Shown piece by piece: positions 40,018 through 47,960 of a stretch of 64,000 bases of DNA. A program made the translations under genes and the position numbers. Under the pieces are notes generated by a model. That model made no database searches. It had not been told where the DNA came from and saw nothing but the letters and a program-made list of their open reading frames with translations. The DNA is taken from positions 1-64,000 of the forward strand of contig MGRM01000022.1 of NCBI GenBank assembly GCA_001798185.1, in the 5' to 3' direction. The stretch is from Deltaproteobacteria bacterium RIFCSPHIGHO2_02_FULL_44_16. Lineage in GTDB: Bacteria > UBA10199 > 2-02-FULL-44-16. Position 1 is the first letter of the stretch; every line of letters begins with the position of its first letter.

Positions 40018-40137
40018 AACCATTTTTAAAAGTTCGTCTGCTGCGTTGACTTCGTCGGCGCTTCTTGCGGCGTACATTCAAGTACGCCTCAGTCGGCCTC
40101 CTCAGCCTGTCTTGCATCCAAACATTTAAAAACGGTT
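40018..40137. repeat. Palindromic element E between tRNA-Leu and secG
   Basis: Outer arms AACCATTTTTAAA (40018-40030) and TTTAAAAACGGTT (40125-40137) pair at 12 of 13 bases. The inner hairpin is GGCGTAC-ATTCAA-GTACGCC, and CGTCGGCG/GTCGGCC segments lie on either side. It overlies the tRNA-Leu upstream region, where its promoter would be expected. Confidence 0.75.
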
Positions 40138-40142
40138 AGAAA

Positions 40143-40514
40143 TTATTGAGGCTTTTCTTCTGATTTTTTAGGCGTTGCTGGAGTTGTCTCTGAAGATGTT
40201 TCTCCTGTAGTTTTTTCCTCTTCCGGTTGAATGACGCGTGTTTCCTCTGGAAGGACGACTTTGTCAAGTATTGACCGAGATCCTTTATCTTTCGTGATCT
40301 GAGCCAAAAAGACAGACGTCGCAAGAAAGAGAATGGCCACAATCGTGGTGAGTTTATTGAGAAAGGTGGTCGGCCCTCTACTGCCAAAAAGCGTTTGAGA
40401 AGCGCCCCCCCCGAAACTCGCTCCAATGCTGGCTCCTTTTCCGGATTGAAGCAGAATCACTCCAATAAGGAAGAAGCAGAGAAAAAAATGAACGATCAGT
40501 AAAAGTGTTTCCAT
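40143..40514 (-). CDS. secG: Preprotein translocase subunit SecG
   Basis: Non-essential subunit of the SecYEG channel. 123 residues: two transmembrane helices (METLLLIVHFFLCFFLIGVILLQ and LTTIVAILFLATSVFLAQ) with the signature LLQSGKGASIGASFGGGASQTLFGSRG between them. A long acidic C-terminal tail follows (PEEEKTTGETSSETTPATPKKSEE). Start ATG at 40514 follows AAAGGA; the open frame extends further upstream into tpiA but that is rejected. Downstream of tpiA with a 10-base gap. Confidence 0.93.
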   Translation of the reverse strand: METLLLIVHFFLCFFLIGVILLQSGKGASIGASFGGGASQTLFGSRGPTTFLNKLTTIVAILFLATSVFLAQITKDKGSRSILDKVVLPEETRVIQPEEEKTTGETSSETTPATPKKSEEKPQ

Positions 40515-40524
40515 GATGTATCCT

Positions 40525-41283
40525 TTAGGGAAGAGATCGAATAATATCCGCAAACTGTTTCGCGTCAAGAGATGCCCCACCAACAAGGGCGCCGTCAATA
40601 TCCTTTTGAGCAAGAAGATCCCGACTATTGGTCGACTTGACACTTCCTCCATATAAGAGACGAAGACTCTCTGCGGTTCGAGTATCACCTTTGCGGGCGA
40701 ACCAATCTCGAATCATCGCATGCACTTCCTGCGCCTGACCTGGAGTTGCATTTTTTCCGGTTCCAATAGCCCAGACCGGTTCATAGGCAATTGCCCCTGT
40801 TGCAATTTTCGAAAGAGGAATATCTACGATGGCCTCTTTCAGTTGACGTTCGATCACGTGCAGTGTCTCACCCCGTTCGCGTTCTTCGAGCGTCTCTCCC
40901 ACACAAATGAGAGGAAGAAGGTCGGCTTTCAGAGCAGCTTGAATTTTTTTATGAACCGTTTGATTGGTTTCTCCAAAAAATTGTCGTCGTTCAGAGTGAC
41001 CGATGATGACATACGAACAACCAACATCTTTTAAAAAAACACCCGAGACCTCTCCTGTGTAAGCCCCGCTCTCTTCCCAAAAAAGATTTTGTCCCGCGAT
41101 CTTAAGGGTTGTTTCAGAAAGAGCGACACCTAAAGAATAGAGCGTGGTAAAGGGAGCGGCGATGATCACTTCGGTATCTCCGAAAGCTTTCATTTCATGC
41201 AGGAATGCAGCGACAAAAGAGAGCGATTCCGCAACGGTGTAATTCATTTTCCAATTACCAACAATGAGAGGGTTTTTCTTCAT
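40525..41283 (-). CDS. tpiA: Triosephosphate isomerase
   Basis: Interconverts dihydroxyacetone phosphate and glyceraldehyde 3-phosphate. 252 residues: VGNWKMNYTVAES with the catalytic Lys, VIIGHSERRQFFGE with the catalytic His, AYEPVWAIGTGKNATP with the catalytic Glu, and the phosphate loops LLYGGSVKS and DGALVGGASL. Its start overlaps the pgk stop by 4 bases, so it is translationally coupled in gapA-pgk-tpiA-secG. Confidence 0.97.
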   Translation of the reverse strand: MKKNPLIVGNWKMNYTVAESLSFVAAFLHEMKAFGDTEVIIAAPFTTLYSLGVALSETTLKIAGQNLFWEESGAYTGEVSGVFLKDVGCSYVIIGHSERRQFFGETNQTVHKKIQAALKADLLPLICVGETLEERERGETLHVIERQLKEAIVDIPLSKIATGAIAYEPVWAIGTGKNATPGQAQEVHAMIRDWFARKGDTRTAESLRLLYGGSVKSTNSRDLLAQKDIDGALVGGASLDAKQFADIIRSLP

Positions 41284-42461
41284 ACTTCAAGCGCTCCAAG
41301 TCCTGGAAGCTTTTTCCCTTCGACAAACTCCAGACTTGCTCCTCCTCCTGTTGAAAGATGACTGATGCGCGATTCAACACCACTTTTTTTGATGGCAGCG
41401 ATAGAGTCGCCACCTCCTACAATCGAAATGGCTCCAGATGCCGCCACTCCTTCTGCTAAACGAAGCGTTCCTTGAGAGAAAGGGTCGAACTCAAAAACGC
41501 CCATAGGTCCATTCCAAAAAATGGTTTTGGAACCTTTGAGAGCTTCCAAAAAAAGAGCGCGCGTTTTTGGGCCGATGTCCAGTGCCATCATTCCCTCTGG
41601 GATGTCAACGCCTTCGGTAATCGAAACAATCACGTTTTCAGAACACTCCTTTGCAATGACATGATCCACAGGCAAGAGAAAAGGAATTTGCCGTGTCGCA
41701 GCCCGTTCTAAAATTCGCTTTGCCGAATGCAATTTTGTTTCATCAAGCAGCGATGTCCCGGTGGAGTAGCCCTTGGCTTTTAAAAACGTATAGGCCATAG
41801 CTCCACCAATCAGAAAGTGATCTACTTTTCCAAAAAGATTTTCAATGACTCCCAATTTATCCGAAACTTTGGCGCCACCTAAAAGAGAAATGAAAGGTCG
41901 ACGAGGATTTTTCAACATTTCCGTGAGATAGGTGATTTCACGTCGCATGAGAAACCCTGCCCCTTTTTCTGGAACGAGAGAAACCATGCCGACGGTTGAT
42001 GCATGAGCGCGGTGTGCTGTGCCAAAGGCATCATTCATATAGACCTCGATCTGCTGCGCGAGTTCTGCTGCAAAGTGGGGATCGTTTGTCTCTTCGCCAG
42101 GGTGAAATCGTAAATTTTCCAGAAGAACGATTTGTCCCGGAGCCATTTCGCGAATGAGTTTTTTCGCAGCTTGTCCGACGCACGATTCCGGGAGAAGAAC
42201 GTCCACGTCGCCTAACAATTCAGAAAGATGTTGGCCCACTGGTTTGAGCGAATACTCTGCGTTTGGTTTCCCCTTCGGTCTCCCTCGATGTGAGGCTAAG
42301 ACAATGCGAGCCTTCTGTCCTAAAGCATAGCGAATCGTGGGAAGGGAAGCTTGGATACGTGAATCATCGGTCACCACATCGTTTTTTACTGGCACGTTAA
42401 AGTCGACACGGATAAAAACACGTTTTTCATGGATTGGAATTTCGTCGATATATTTGATCAT
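41280..42461 (-). CDS. pgk: Phosphoglycerate kinase
   Basis: Lower glycolysis, ATP-forming. 393 residues with the N-terminal RVFIRVDFNVPVKNDVVTDD, LASHRGRPKG, LLENLRFHPGEE and the nucleotide-binding GGAKVSDKLGVIENL. The end is GGGDSIAAIKKSGVESRISHLSTGGGASLEF. Normal length. Downstream of gapA, separated from it by palindromic element A3. Confidence 0.97.
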   Translation of the reverse strand: MIKYIDEIPIHEKRVFIRVDFNVPVKNDVVTDDSRIQASLPTIRYALGQKARIVLASHRGRPKGKPNAEYSLKPVGQHLSELLGDVDVLLPESCVGQAAKKLIREMAPGQIVLLENLRFHPGEETNDPHFAAELAQQIEVYMNDAFGTAHRAHASTVGMVSLVPEKGAGFLMRREITYLTEMLKNPRRPFISLLGGAKVSDKLGVIENLFGKVDHFLIGGAMAYTFLKAKGYSTGTSLLDETKLHSAKRILERAATRQIPFLLPVDHVIAKECSENVIVSITEGVDIPEGMMALDIGPKTRALFLEALKGSKTIFWNGPMGVFEFDPFSQGTLRLAEGVAASGAISIVGGGDSIAAIKKSGVESRISHLSTGGGASLEFVEGKKLPGLGALEV

Positions 42462-42473
42462 AAATAATTTTTG

Positions 42474-42623
42474 GGACGCTTTATTTCAAAACGAAATATT
42501 TTCGATTACGGGTCCTGTCACTTCCGCCGTTCCACCTCCCCATCCATAAAGCGTGGGTGGGGCGCCCCTGGGATCCGGCGTCAGCGCCACCCGTTATCTC
42601 ATCTGTTTTGAAATAAAGCGTCC
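42474..42623. repeat. Palindromic element family A, copy A3, between gapA and pgk
   Basis: Perfect 19-nt arms GGACGCTTTATTTCAAAAC (42474-42492) and complement (42605-42623). The core has inner stems CCACC...GGTGG and GGCGCCCC and ends GGCGCCACCCG. Its core subtype is shared with copy A5 in mnmE. The right arm touches the gapA stop codon. Confidence 0.9.
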
Positions 42624-43627
42624 TATAGTTGCTTCCCTATATGTTGTGCAAACTGGATCATGCGATTGCAAAATCCGATTTCGTTATCGTACCAAGAAAT
42701 AACTTTGACCATATTGTCAATCACACGTGTTGAGAGAAGATCGACAATTGATGAATGGGAGTCGCCAATAAAATCTACAGAAACACACGGATCCTCAGAA
42801 ACGGAAAGAATTCCTTTAAGCGGACCTGCTGCAGCGCGAATGAACGCTTGATTCACCTCTTCTGCACTTGCCTTTTGTTTCAACTCTGCGACGAGATCAA
42901 CGCACGAAACATTGGCGGTTGGAACCCGAAAGGCCATACCATCGAGTTTTCCTTTCAGCGCCGGAAGGACAAGCCCCACAGCTTGAGCAGCACCTGTTGT
43001 CGTGGGAATCTGTGAAAGGGCTGCAGCTCGAGCACGGCGCAAATCTTTGTGCGGCGCATCCACCACGTTTTGATCATTCGTATACGAATGGATCGTGGTC
43101 ATAAACCCACGTTCAATGCCAAAATGTTCATGAAGGACTTTCGCGAGTGGCGCGAGACAGTTTGTCGTGCAGCTTGCATTCGAAACCACATGTTGCGTTT
43201 GAGGATTGTAGGTTTCGTGATTCACGCCATACACAAAGGTCGGAACGCCGTCGTTTTTTCCCGGAGCAGAAATAATAACTTTTTTCGCACCTGCTTTCAG
43301 GTGTTTTTCAGCCCCTTCGAGACTTGTAAAATGTCCGGTACATTCCAGAATAATATCCGCTTCGATTTTTTTCCAGGGAAGGAGTGTGGGATCTTTCTCA
43401 GAAGTGATTGGAATTATTTTTCCATCAACGAGGATGCCACGCTCCGAAGCTTCGACACTCCCTTGAAAACGGCCATGAACTGAATCGTATTTCAGGAGAT
43501 GGGCCATGATGTGAGGCTCTACCAGATCATTAATCCCCACACATTCGATCGCGGTATTTTTATGAAGGACACGTAAAATCAATCGTCCAATGCGCCCGAA
43601 ACCATTAATCCCAATGCGAAGTGTCAT
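42623..43627 (-). CDS. gapA: Glyceraldehyde-3-phosphate dehydrogenase, type I
   Basis: NAD-linked oxidation and phosphorylation of glyceraldehyde 3-phosphate. 334 residues: IGINGFGRIGRLILRVL (NAD fold), the catalytic VVSNASCTTNCLAPLAKVL, SYTNDQNVVDAPHKDLRRAR and SWYDNEIGFCNRM at the end. First gene of the glycolytic operon on this strand. Confidence 0.97.
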   Translation of the reverse strand: MTLRIGINGFGRIGRLILRVLHKNTAIECVGINDLVEPHIMAHLLKYDSVHGRFQGSVEASERGILVDGKIIPITSEKDPTLLPWKKIEADIILECTGHFTSLEGAEKHLKAGAKKVIISAPGKNDGVPTFVYGVNHETYNPQTQHVVSNASCTTNCLAPLAKVLHEHFGIERGFMTTIHSYTNDQNVVDAPHKDLRRARAAALSQIPTTTGAAQAVGLVLPALKGKLDGMAFRVPTANVSCVDLVAELKQKASAEEVNQAFIRAAAGPLKGILSVSEDPCVSVDFIGDSHSSIVDLLSTRVIDNMVKVISWYDNEIGFCNRMIQFAQHIGKQL

Positions 43628-43676
43628 GATTTCTCCTCCTTAAGCGCGCCGGAGTATACATTTTTGCCCTGGAGCG

Positions 43677-46061
43677 TCAATCTTTCCATAGTTTTGCGAG
43701 AATAGGGGCAAGCGAGATGAGAGCGGCGAAAAGACAGCAGAGAACTCCCACAGTGGCAACAACTCCGAGGGAGTTGAGTCCCCCATGATGCGCGAAGATG
43801 AGACCACTAAATCCGAGCGCTGTCGTGAGCGATGTCATGACAATGGAACTCCCGGTGGTCGTGAGCACGCGATGAAAATTTCGGTACCCCTCTTCTTGAA
43901 AACGATGAAACAGATGCACTCCATTATCGATCCCAATTCCGAGAACAACCGGAAGAGCAATAGTGTTGAAAAAATTAAGATGCTCTTTGAGAAGAACCAT
44001 CAAGCCGAGCATCCACACGACACCCACGAAAAGAGGAAGGAGTGTGACAAAACATTTTTTGATATTTTGAAAATCGAGAAAGAGGAGAAGAACAATGGTG
44101 ATGAGGGAGAGAATAATGGCAACTGGAGCATCGTGAATCATGACGCGAAGCACATCTGCAAAAATGATGGAACTCGAAATAGCATGAAAGGTTTTCCCTT
44201 CATCAGTATGAATGTTCCAAATTTCCTCGCGCAGTGCGATCGCCTTTTCTCCATCTTTTAAGTCAATTTCCGGGTCGATGAAAATATAGACCAATTGATT
44301 TTGTTCTTCTGTTTTTTTATCGAGGAAAACTTCTTGAATACTTTTTGGAATATCTTGAAGTGTAAAGGGAGTGGCGAGCGCAGACGCTTTGAGACCTGCA
44401 TATTCTTCGCGCTTGTCATCTCCAATGGTTTTTTCAAGAAGGTCATTATCGAGAAGACGATGAATGCTGCGAAGAAGAGGAATTTTTTTTCGCTGATCGT
44501 TGGGAACTAAACTATAGAGACTGCGCGCATGAAAGACGAGACTCGTCTCTTTTTCTGCCATTTGGTTTACAGCTTTCTCGACCGCAAGCGCCTCTTCTTT
44601 TGAATGGACAAGAACAACAGAGGGACTTGCTTTGTGAGGATTAATTTTCCAGTAGAGCTGTTTGGTCTGAAGCAACTCTTCATTTTGCGCGCTTAAGGTC
44701 GAGAAATCATAATGAAAGCGAAGGAACAGAGCACTCGCTCCTAAAAGAAGGGTCGCGACGATGGTCACGCGAAAAAGAAATGGATCTGAAAGTCGTGTGA
44801 GAGCGGTAAGCTTCCAACTCGCGACATGAAAATTTTTACGACGCAAAAAAGGAATTTTTTCTTCGAGGATGAGCAAAAGAGGGAGCACCAGAAGAGAAGC
44901 TAAAAAAGCAACCATAATTCCAATGCCCGCGATGTTTCCAAATTCCGAAAAACCTTTAAAGTCGTTGATCATCAAGACTGCAAAGGCAACGGCAGTTGTC
45001 GTGCAGGCAGTAAAGCAAGAGCGTCCCGTGTAGAGGAGCATGGGGAGAAGAGCTTCCGTGACATTTTTTCCTTGATGGCGTTCTTCATTGTATCGAGAGT
45101 TAAGATGAATACCAAAATCGATTCCAAGACCAAAAAGAATGGAAAAAAGAAACGAAGTGATAATATTTAAATGCCCTACTGTTTTTGCGGCGATCGCAAA
45201 ATTCCAAAGAATACCGCACGCAAGAGGAACACTTAAAAAAATGAGGGATCGAAACCCACGAAAATAAAAAGCAATCAAAAGTAAAATAGCAATACCCGAG
45301 ATGGTTCCTGCGACACGCAAGTCTCGCATCAACGCATCATATTCCACCACATTGCCAATGACACCTCCCATGTAACTGATTTTTGCGGTGGGATCGTGAC
45401 GCGCAAAATCAAAGGCGGAGATTTTATTTTTTATTTCAAACGTAAATCGTTTGAAAAAACCGACATCATAAGCTTCACTTTTGGGAGTGATCCCAAGTGC
45501 AAACACAGTCTCATTTTTATCCGTAAAATAGGGACTGGTGAGCTTCCCTCCCCCGATGGTCGTGTATTTTCCTTTTAAATCTTCAAAATCATCTGGTTTT
45601 TCTTCTTCGAGGGAAAAGAAAAGGCCCCCGAGTTTTTCGCGCTGAATGCGCCGATCGAGGCGATCCTGAAAGTCTTCAAGATCTTCATAGGAAGGATAAA
45701 AAAGTTTATGCTGATCAAAAAACTCATATCCTCTTTTTCGGTATTCCACTTCTTTCACTTCTGGATGCGTTTCCACAAACGCAGCAAATTTTGGAAGCGT
45801 CTCTTTTAGTTTTTGAGGATCTTGAGTTTCGATAATAAGTTGAATGGATTTCAGACTTCCAAAGTGGGACTGCATCTCTTCAAAGAGTTTCACGCTTTCA
45901 TAATCTTCCGGGAGAAGAAGTTTAAAGTCAGTTTGGATTTGGCGAAAGAGGTGCATCGCCGATGGGAAAGAGTACCACGTCACTATTCCGATCAGCAGAA
46001 GAAGAGGAAGGTAATATCGTGTGATAAAAGCGATGTACTTTTGAACGATTTTTTTGAGCAT
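43677..46061 (-). CDS. MMPL/RND-family exporter
   Basis: 794 residues in two matching halves, each with one helix, a large exported loop and five further helices. Half one: YLPLLLLIGIVTWYSFPSAM, then IAILLLIAFYFRGFRSLIFL and FLFSILFGLGIDFGIHLNSRYNEE. Half two repeats this around FLFRVTIVATLLLGASALFL, IVLLLFLDFQNIKK and ALPVVLGIGIDNGVHLFHRFQEE. The paired GIDxGxHL motifs are the proton-relay region typical of hydrophobe exporters (lipid or hopanoid type). Substrate unknown. Divergent from mnmE. Confidence 0.88.
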   Translation of the reverse strand: MLKKIVQKYIAFITRYYLPLLLLIGIVTWYSFPSAMHLFRQIQTDFKLLLPEDYESVKLFEEMQSHFGSLKSIQLIIETQDPQKLKETLPKFAAFVETHPEVKEVEYRKRGYEFFDQHKLFYPSYEDLEDFQDRLDRRIQREKLGGLFFSLEEEKPDDFEDLKGKYTTIGGGKLTSPYFTDKNETVFALGITPKSEAYDVGFFKRFTFEIKNKISAFDFARHDPTAKISYMGGVIGNVVEYDALMRDLRVAGTISGIAILLLIAFYFRGFRSLIFLSVPLACGILWNFAIAAKTVGHLNIITSFLFSILFGLGIDFGIHLNSRYNEERHQGKNVTEALLPMLLYTGRSCFTACTTTAVAFAVLMINDFKGFSEFGNIAGIGIMVAFLASLLVLPLLLILEEKIPFLRRKNFHVASWKLTALTRLSDPFLFRVTIVATLLLGASALFLRFHYDFSTLSAQNEELLQTKQLYWKINPHKASPSVVLVHSKEEALAVEKAVNQMAEKETSLVFHARSLYSLVPNDQRKKIPLLRSIHRLLDNDLLEKTIGDDKREEYAGLKASALATPFTLQDIPKSIQEVFLDKKTEEQNQLVYIFIDPEIDLKDGEKAIALREEIWNIHTDEGKTFHAISSSIIFADVLRVMIHDAPVAIILSLITIVLLLFLDFQNIKKCFVTLLPLFVGVVWMLGLMVLLKEHLNFFNTIALPVVLGIGIDNGVHLFHRFQEEGYRNFHRVLTTTGSSIVMTSLTTALGFSGLIFAHHGGLNSLGVVATVGVLCCLFAALISLAPILAKLWKD

Positions 46062-46120
46062 GAAGCGTCGACCTATCGAGTTTATGAGATGGCGTCAACC
46101 CAACATCTATTGATGGCGCG

Positions 46121-46259
46121 AAAGAGACTCTCTCAAACATTTTCTGTTTGCGGGTCCTGCCGCCTGCGGCATTCCGGAGTCTTCGCGACTATGCGAAGAC
46201 GTCCGAAATAGCACTCCGGCGTCACCCCCAAATAATTATCTGTTTTGGAGAGTCTCTTT
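46121..46259. repeat. Palindromic element family A, copy A4 (between MMPL gene and mnmE)
   Basis: Arms AAAGAGACTCTCTCAAAC (46121-46138) and GTTTTGGAGAGTCTCTTT (46242-46259) pair at 16 of 18 bases, with the outer 12 perfect. The core runs GCGGGTCCTGCCGCC to CGGCGTCACCC, with an inner hairpin GTCTTCGCG...GCGAAGAC. Its subtype is shared with copy A6. Confidence 0.88.
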
Positions 46260-46317
46260 TGGTACATTCAAATCGATACTTGAGTGTTGTGTTGATTAAC
46301 GCTAGGAGCTGCGTCGT

Positions 46318-47796
46318 ATGCGTATTTCCAATCGAGACACGATTGTGGCTCTTGCAACGCCGCCAGGACAGAGCGGACTGGGAGTCGTGCGCATCAGCGG
46401 ACCTGAAAGCGCCTCTGTCCTTTCCCGTGTCTGGAAACCGAAGCGATCCAAAGAGCTTGAGCACCGTAAACTTTTCTTAGGCGAGATTATCGATATTTCT
46501 GGAGAAGCGCTCGATACGGCGACAGCCGTTTTTCTCCCCTCTCCGCATACCTATACAGGTGATGATGTCGTTGAAATCTCTTGTCATGGCAGTCCCCTTC
46601 TTCTCGAAAAACTAGTAACGCTTTGTACGCAAGCAGGAGCGCGACTGGCTGAGCCAGGAGAGTTTACACGTCGAGCGTTTCTGTCAGGTAAGATGGATTT
46701 GACGCAAGCTGAAGCGGTTGCGGATGTGATTCATGCCACAAGCGAAGCAGCGCTTCGTTCTGCCAAGGAACAACTTCAAGGACGTCTCTCACGAGAAGTG
46801 AAGACACTTCACGATGAACTTTTAAATCTTCGCGCCTTTGTCGAAGCCTGTATCGATTTTCCAGAAGAGGACATCGAGATGATCGAGCGCGAAGGAATCG
46901 CTGCGCGACTTTCCCCTCTTCTTCTTCGTCTTGAGCAATTTCTTTCCACTTTTCACCGCGGTCGTCTTCTTCGAGATGGAGTTTCTGTCGCGCTTATCGG
47001 AAAACCGAATGTGGGAAAATCGAGTTTGCTCAATCGCCTTGCAGGTTCTGAACGCGCGATTGTGCATGAAACACCAGGGACCACACGAGATGTCATCGAA
47101 GTGAGTATTAATCTCGGTGGCGCTCTCTTTCATCTTATCGATACTGCTGGGATACGCAGCGCACCAGATGCTGTGGAGCGTATGGGCATTGAACGATCGC
47201 GCGAAGCGCTTGAGCGAGCTGATATTATCATTGCGCTCTTTGATGCATCACAGGTTTTGACACCAGAAGATGAAGAAGTTCTCTCTCTCGTGAAAGAAAA
47301 ACAGCACATTCTTTGTTTCAATAAATGTGATTTGTCGGAAGCCATTTCAAAACAGACAAATATTGGGGTGGCGCCGACGCCGGATCCCAGGGGCGCCCCA
47401 CCCGCGGTTTATGGGTGGGGAGGTGGAACGGCGGAGGTGACAGGACCCCTATCGGCAAAAGTTTTGAAATGGCTTCCGAACGCAGAACCGATCTCTATTT
47501 CAGCTAAAACAGGGGAAGGGATCGAAGCATTATTTTCGAAACTTCAGATTCATACGCAGACATCGACAAACGATGCGAGCTCGGTGACGATTACGAATGT
47601 ACGCCATAAAGAAGCGCTTGTTGAAGCATCGCAAGCTCTGAAAGAAGCCCAGAAAAGTCTGCAACGCCGTGAGTCGGCTGAGTTTTGCGCACATCATCTG
47701 AGAGCAGCGCAAGAGGCGCTTGGGCGCATCATTGGACTTGATGTTTCTGAAGAGCTATTGGATCGTATCTTTTCTGGATTTTGTATTGGTAAGTAA
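46318..47796 (+). CDS. mnmE: tRNA uridine-5-carboxymethylaminomethyl GTPase MnmE, with in-frame element
   Basis: GTPase of the MnmE/MnmG complex that modifies wobble uridine 34 of several tRNAs. N-terminal folate-binding domain ([21 protein letters not shown]), then the G domain with [29 protein letters not shown] and FNKCDLSE, and the C-terminal FCIGK with the conserved Cys. After the NKCD motif the protein carries an insert of about 40 residues (from [15 protein letters not shown] to [10 protein letters not shown]) encoded by palindromic element A5; then SAKTGEG (G5) resumes. The insert lies in the G4-G5 loop of the GTPase fold. 492 residues against about 450 in typical homologues. Confidence 0.95.
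   Translation: MRISNRDTIVALATPPGQSGLGVVRISGPESASVLSRVWKPKRSKELEHRKLFLGEIIDISGEALDTATAVFLPSPHTYTGDDVVEISCHGSPLLLEKLVTLCTQAGARLAEPGEFTRRAFLSGKMDLTQAEAVADVIHATSEAALRSAKEQLQGRLSREVKTLHDELLNLRAFVEACIDFPEEDIEMIEREGIAARLSPLLLRLEQFLSTFHRGRLLRDGVSVALIGKPNVGKSSLLNRLAGSERAIVHETPGTTRDVIEVSINLGGALFHLIDTAGIRSAPDAVERMGIERSREALERADIIIALFDASQVLTPEDEEVLSLVKEKQHILCFNKCDLSEAISKQTNIGVAPTPDPRGAPPAVYGWGGGTAEVTGPLSAKVLKWLPNAEPISISAKTGEGIEALFSKLQIHTQTSTNDASSVTITNVRHKEALVEASQALKEAQKSLQRRESAEFCAHHLRAAQEALGRIIGLDVSEELLDRIFSGFCIGK
47335..47479. repeat. Palindromic element family A, copy A5, inside mnmE
   Basis: Perfect 19-nt inverted arms TCGGAAGCCATTTCAAAAC (47335-47353) and complement (47461-47479) enclose a core running from GGGTGGCGCCGACGCC to ACAGGACCCC. 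It shares core subtype with A3, but the outer ten bases of the arms are unrelated to A3. It is read through in frame. Confidence 0.92.
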
Positions 47797-47801
47797 CAGA
47801 A

Positions 47802-47942
47802 CAAACTGATGAAGATTTTCTCGCAGGGGACCTTTGAGGGAGGCGCGTCAATGCAATCTAAAGAATCGCGCCGACTGAAACAGAGAACGCGAGGAGCATA
47901 ACCGCAGCGGGCGTTCCCCGAGAGAAAATGTGAGTCAGTTTG
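47802..47942. repeat. Structured repeat family C, copy C1, upstream of mnmG
   Basis: Closed by CAAACTG (47802-47808) and CAGTTTG (47936-47942), then ATTTTCTCG/CGAGAGAAAAT and GGGGA/TTCCCC. Two side hairpins follow: GGCGCG...CGCGCC with loop TCAATGCAAT, and GAACGC...GCGTTC with loop GGAGCATAACCGCAGC. It fills most of the gap between mnmE and mnmG, ending 18 bases before the mnmG ATG. Confidence 0.8.
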
Positions 47943-47960
47943 CGTGAGAACAATTCAAAT

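Noticed and set aside
40515-40688. Long N-terminal extension of SecG
   Set aside because: It overlaps tpiA in another frame. SecG begins with its first transmembrane helix at the ATG 40514, which has a ribosome-binding site.
47940-47960. Upstream TTG start for mnmG
   Set aside because: It lies in the arm of repeat C1; the ATG at 47961 aligns with the conserved MnmG N-terminus.
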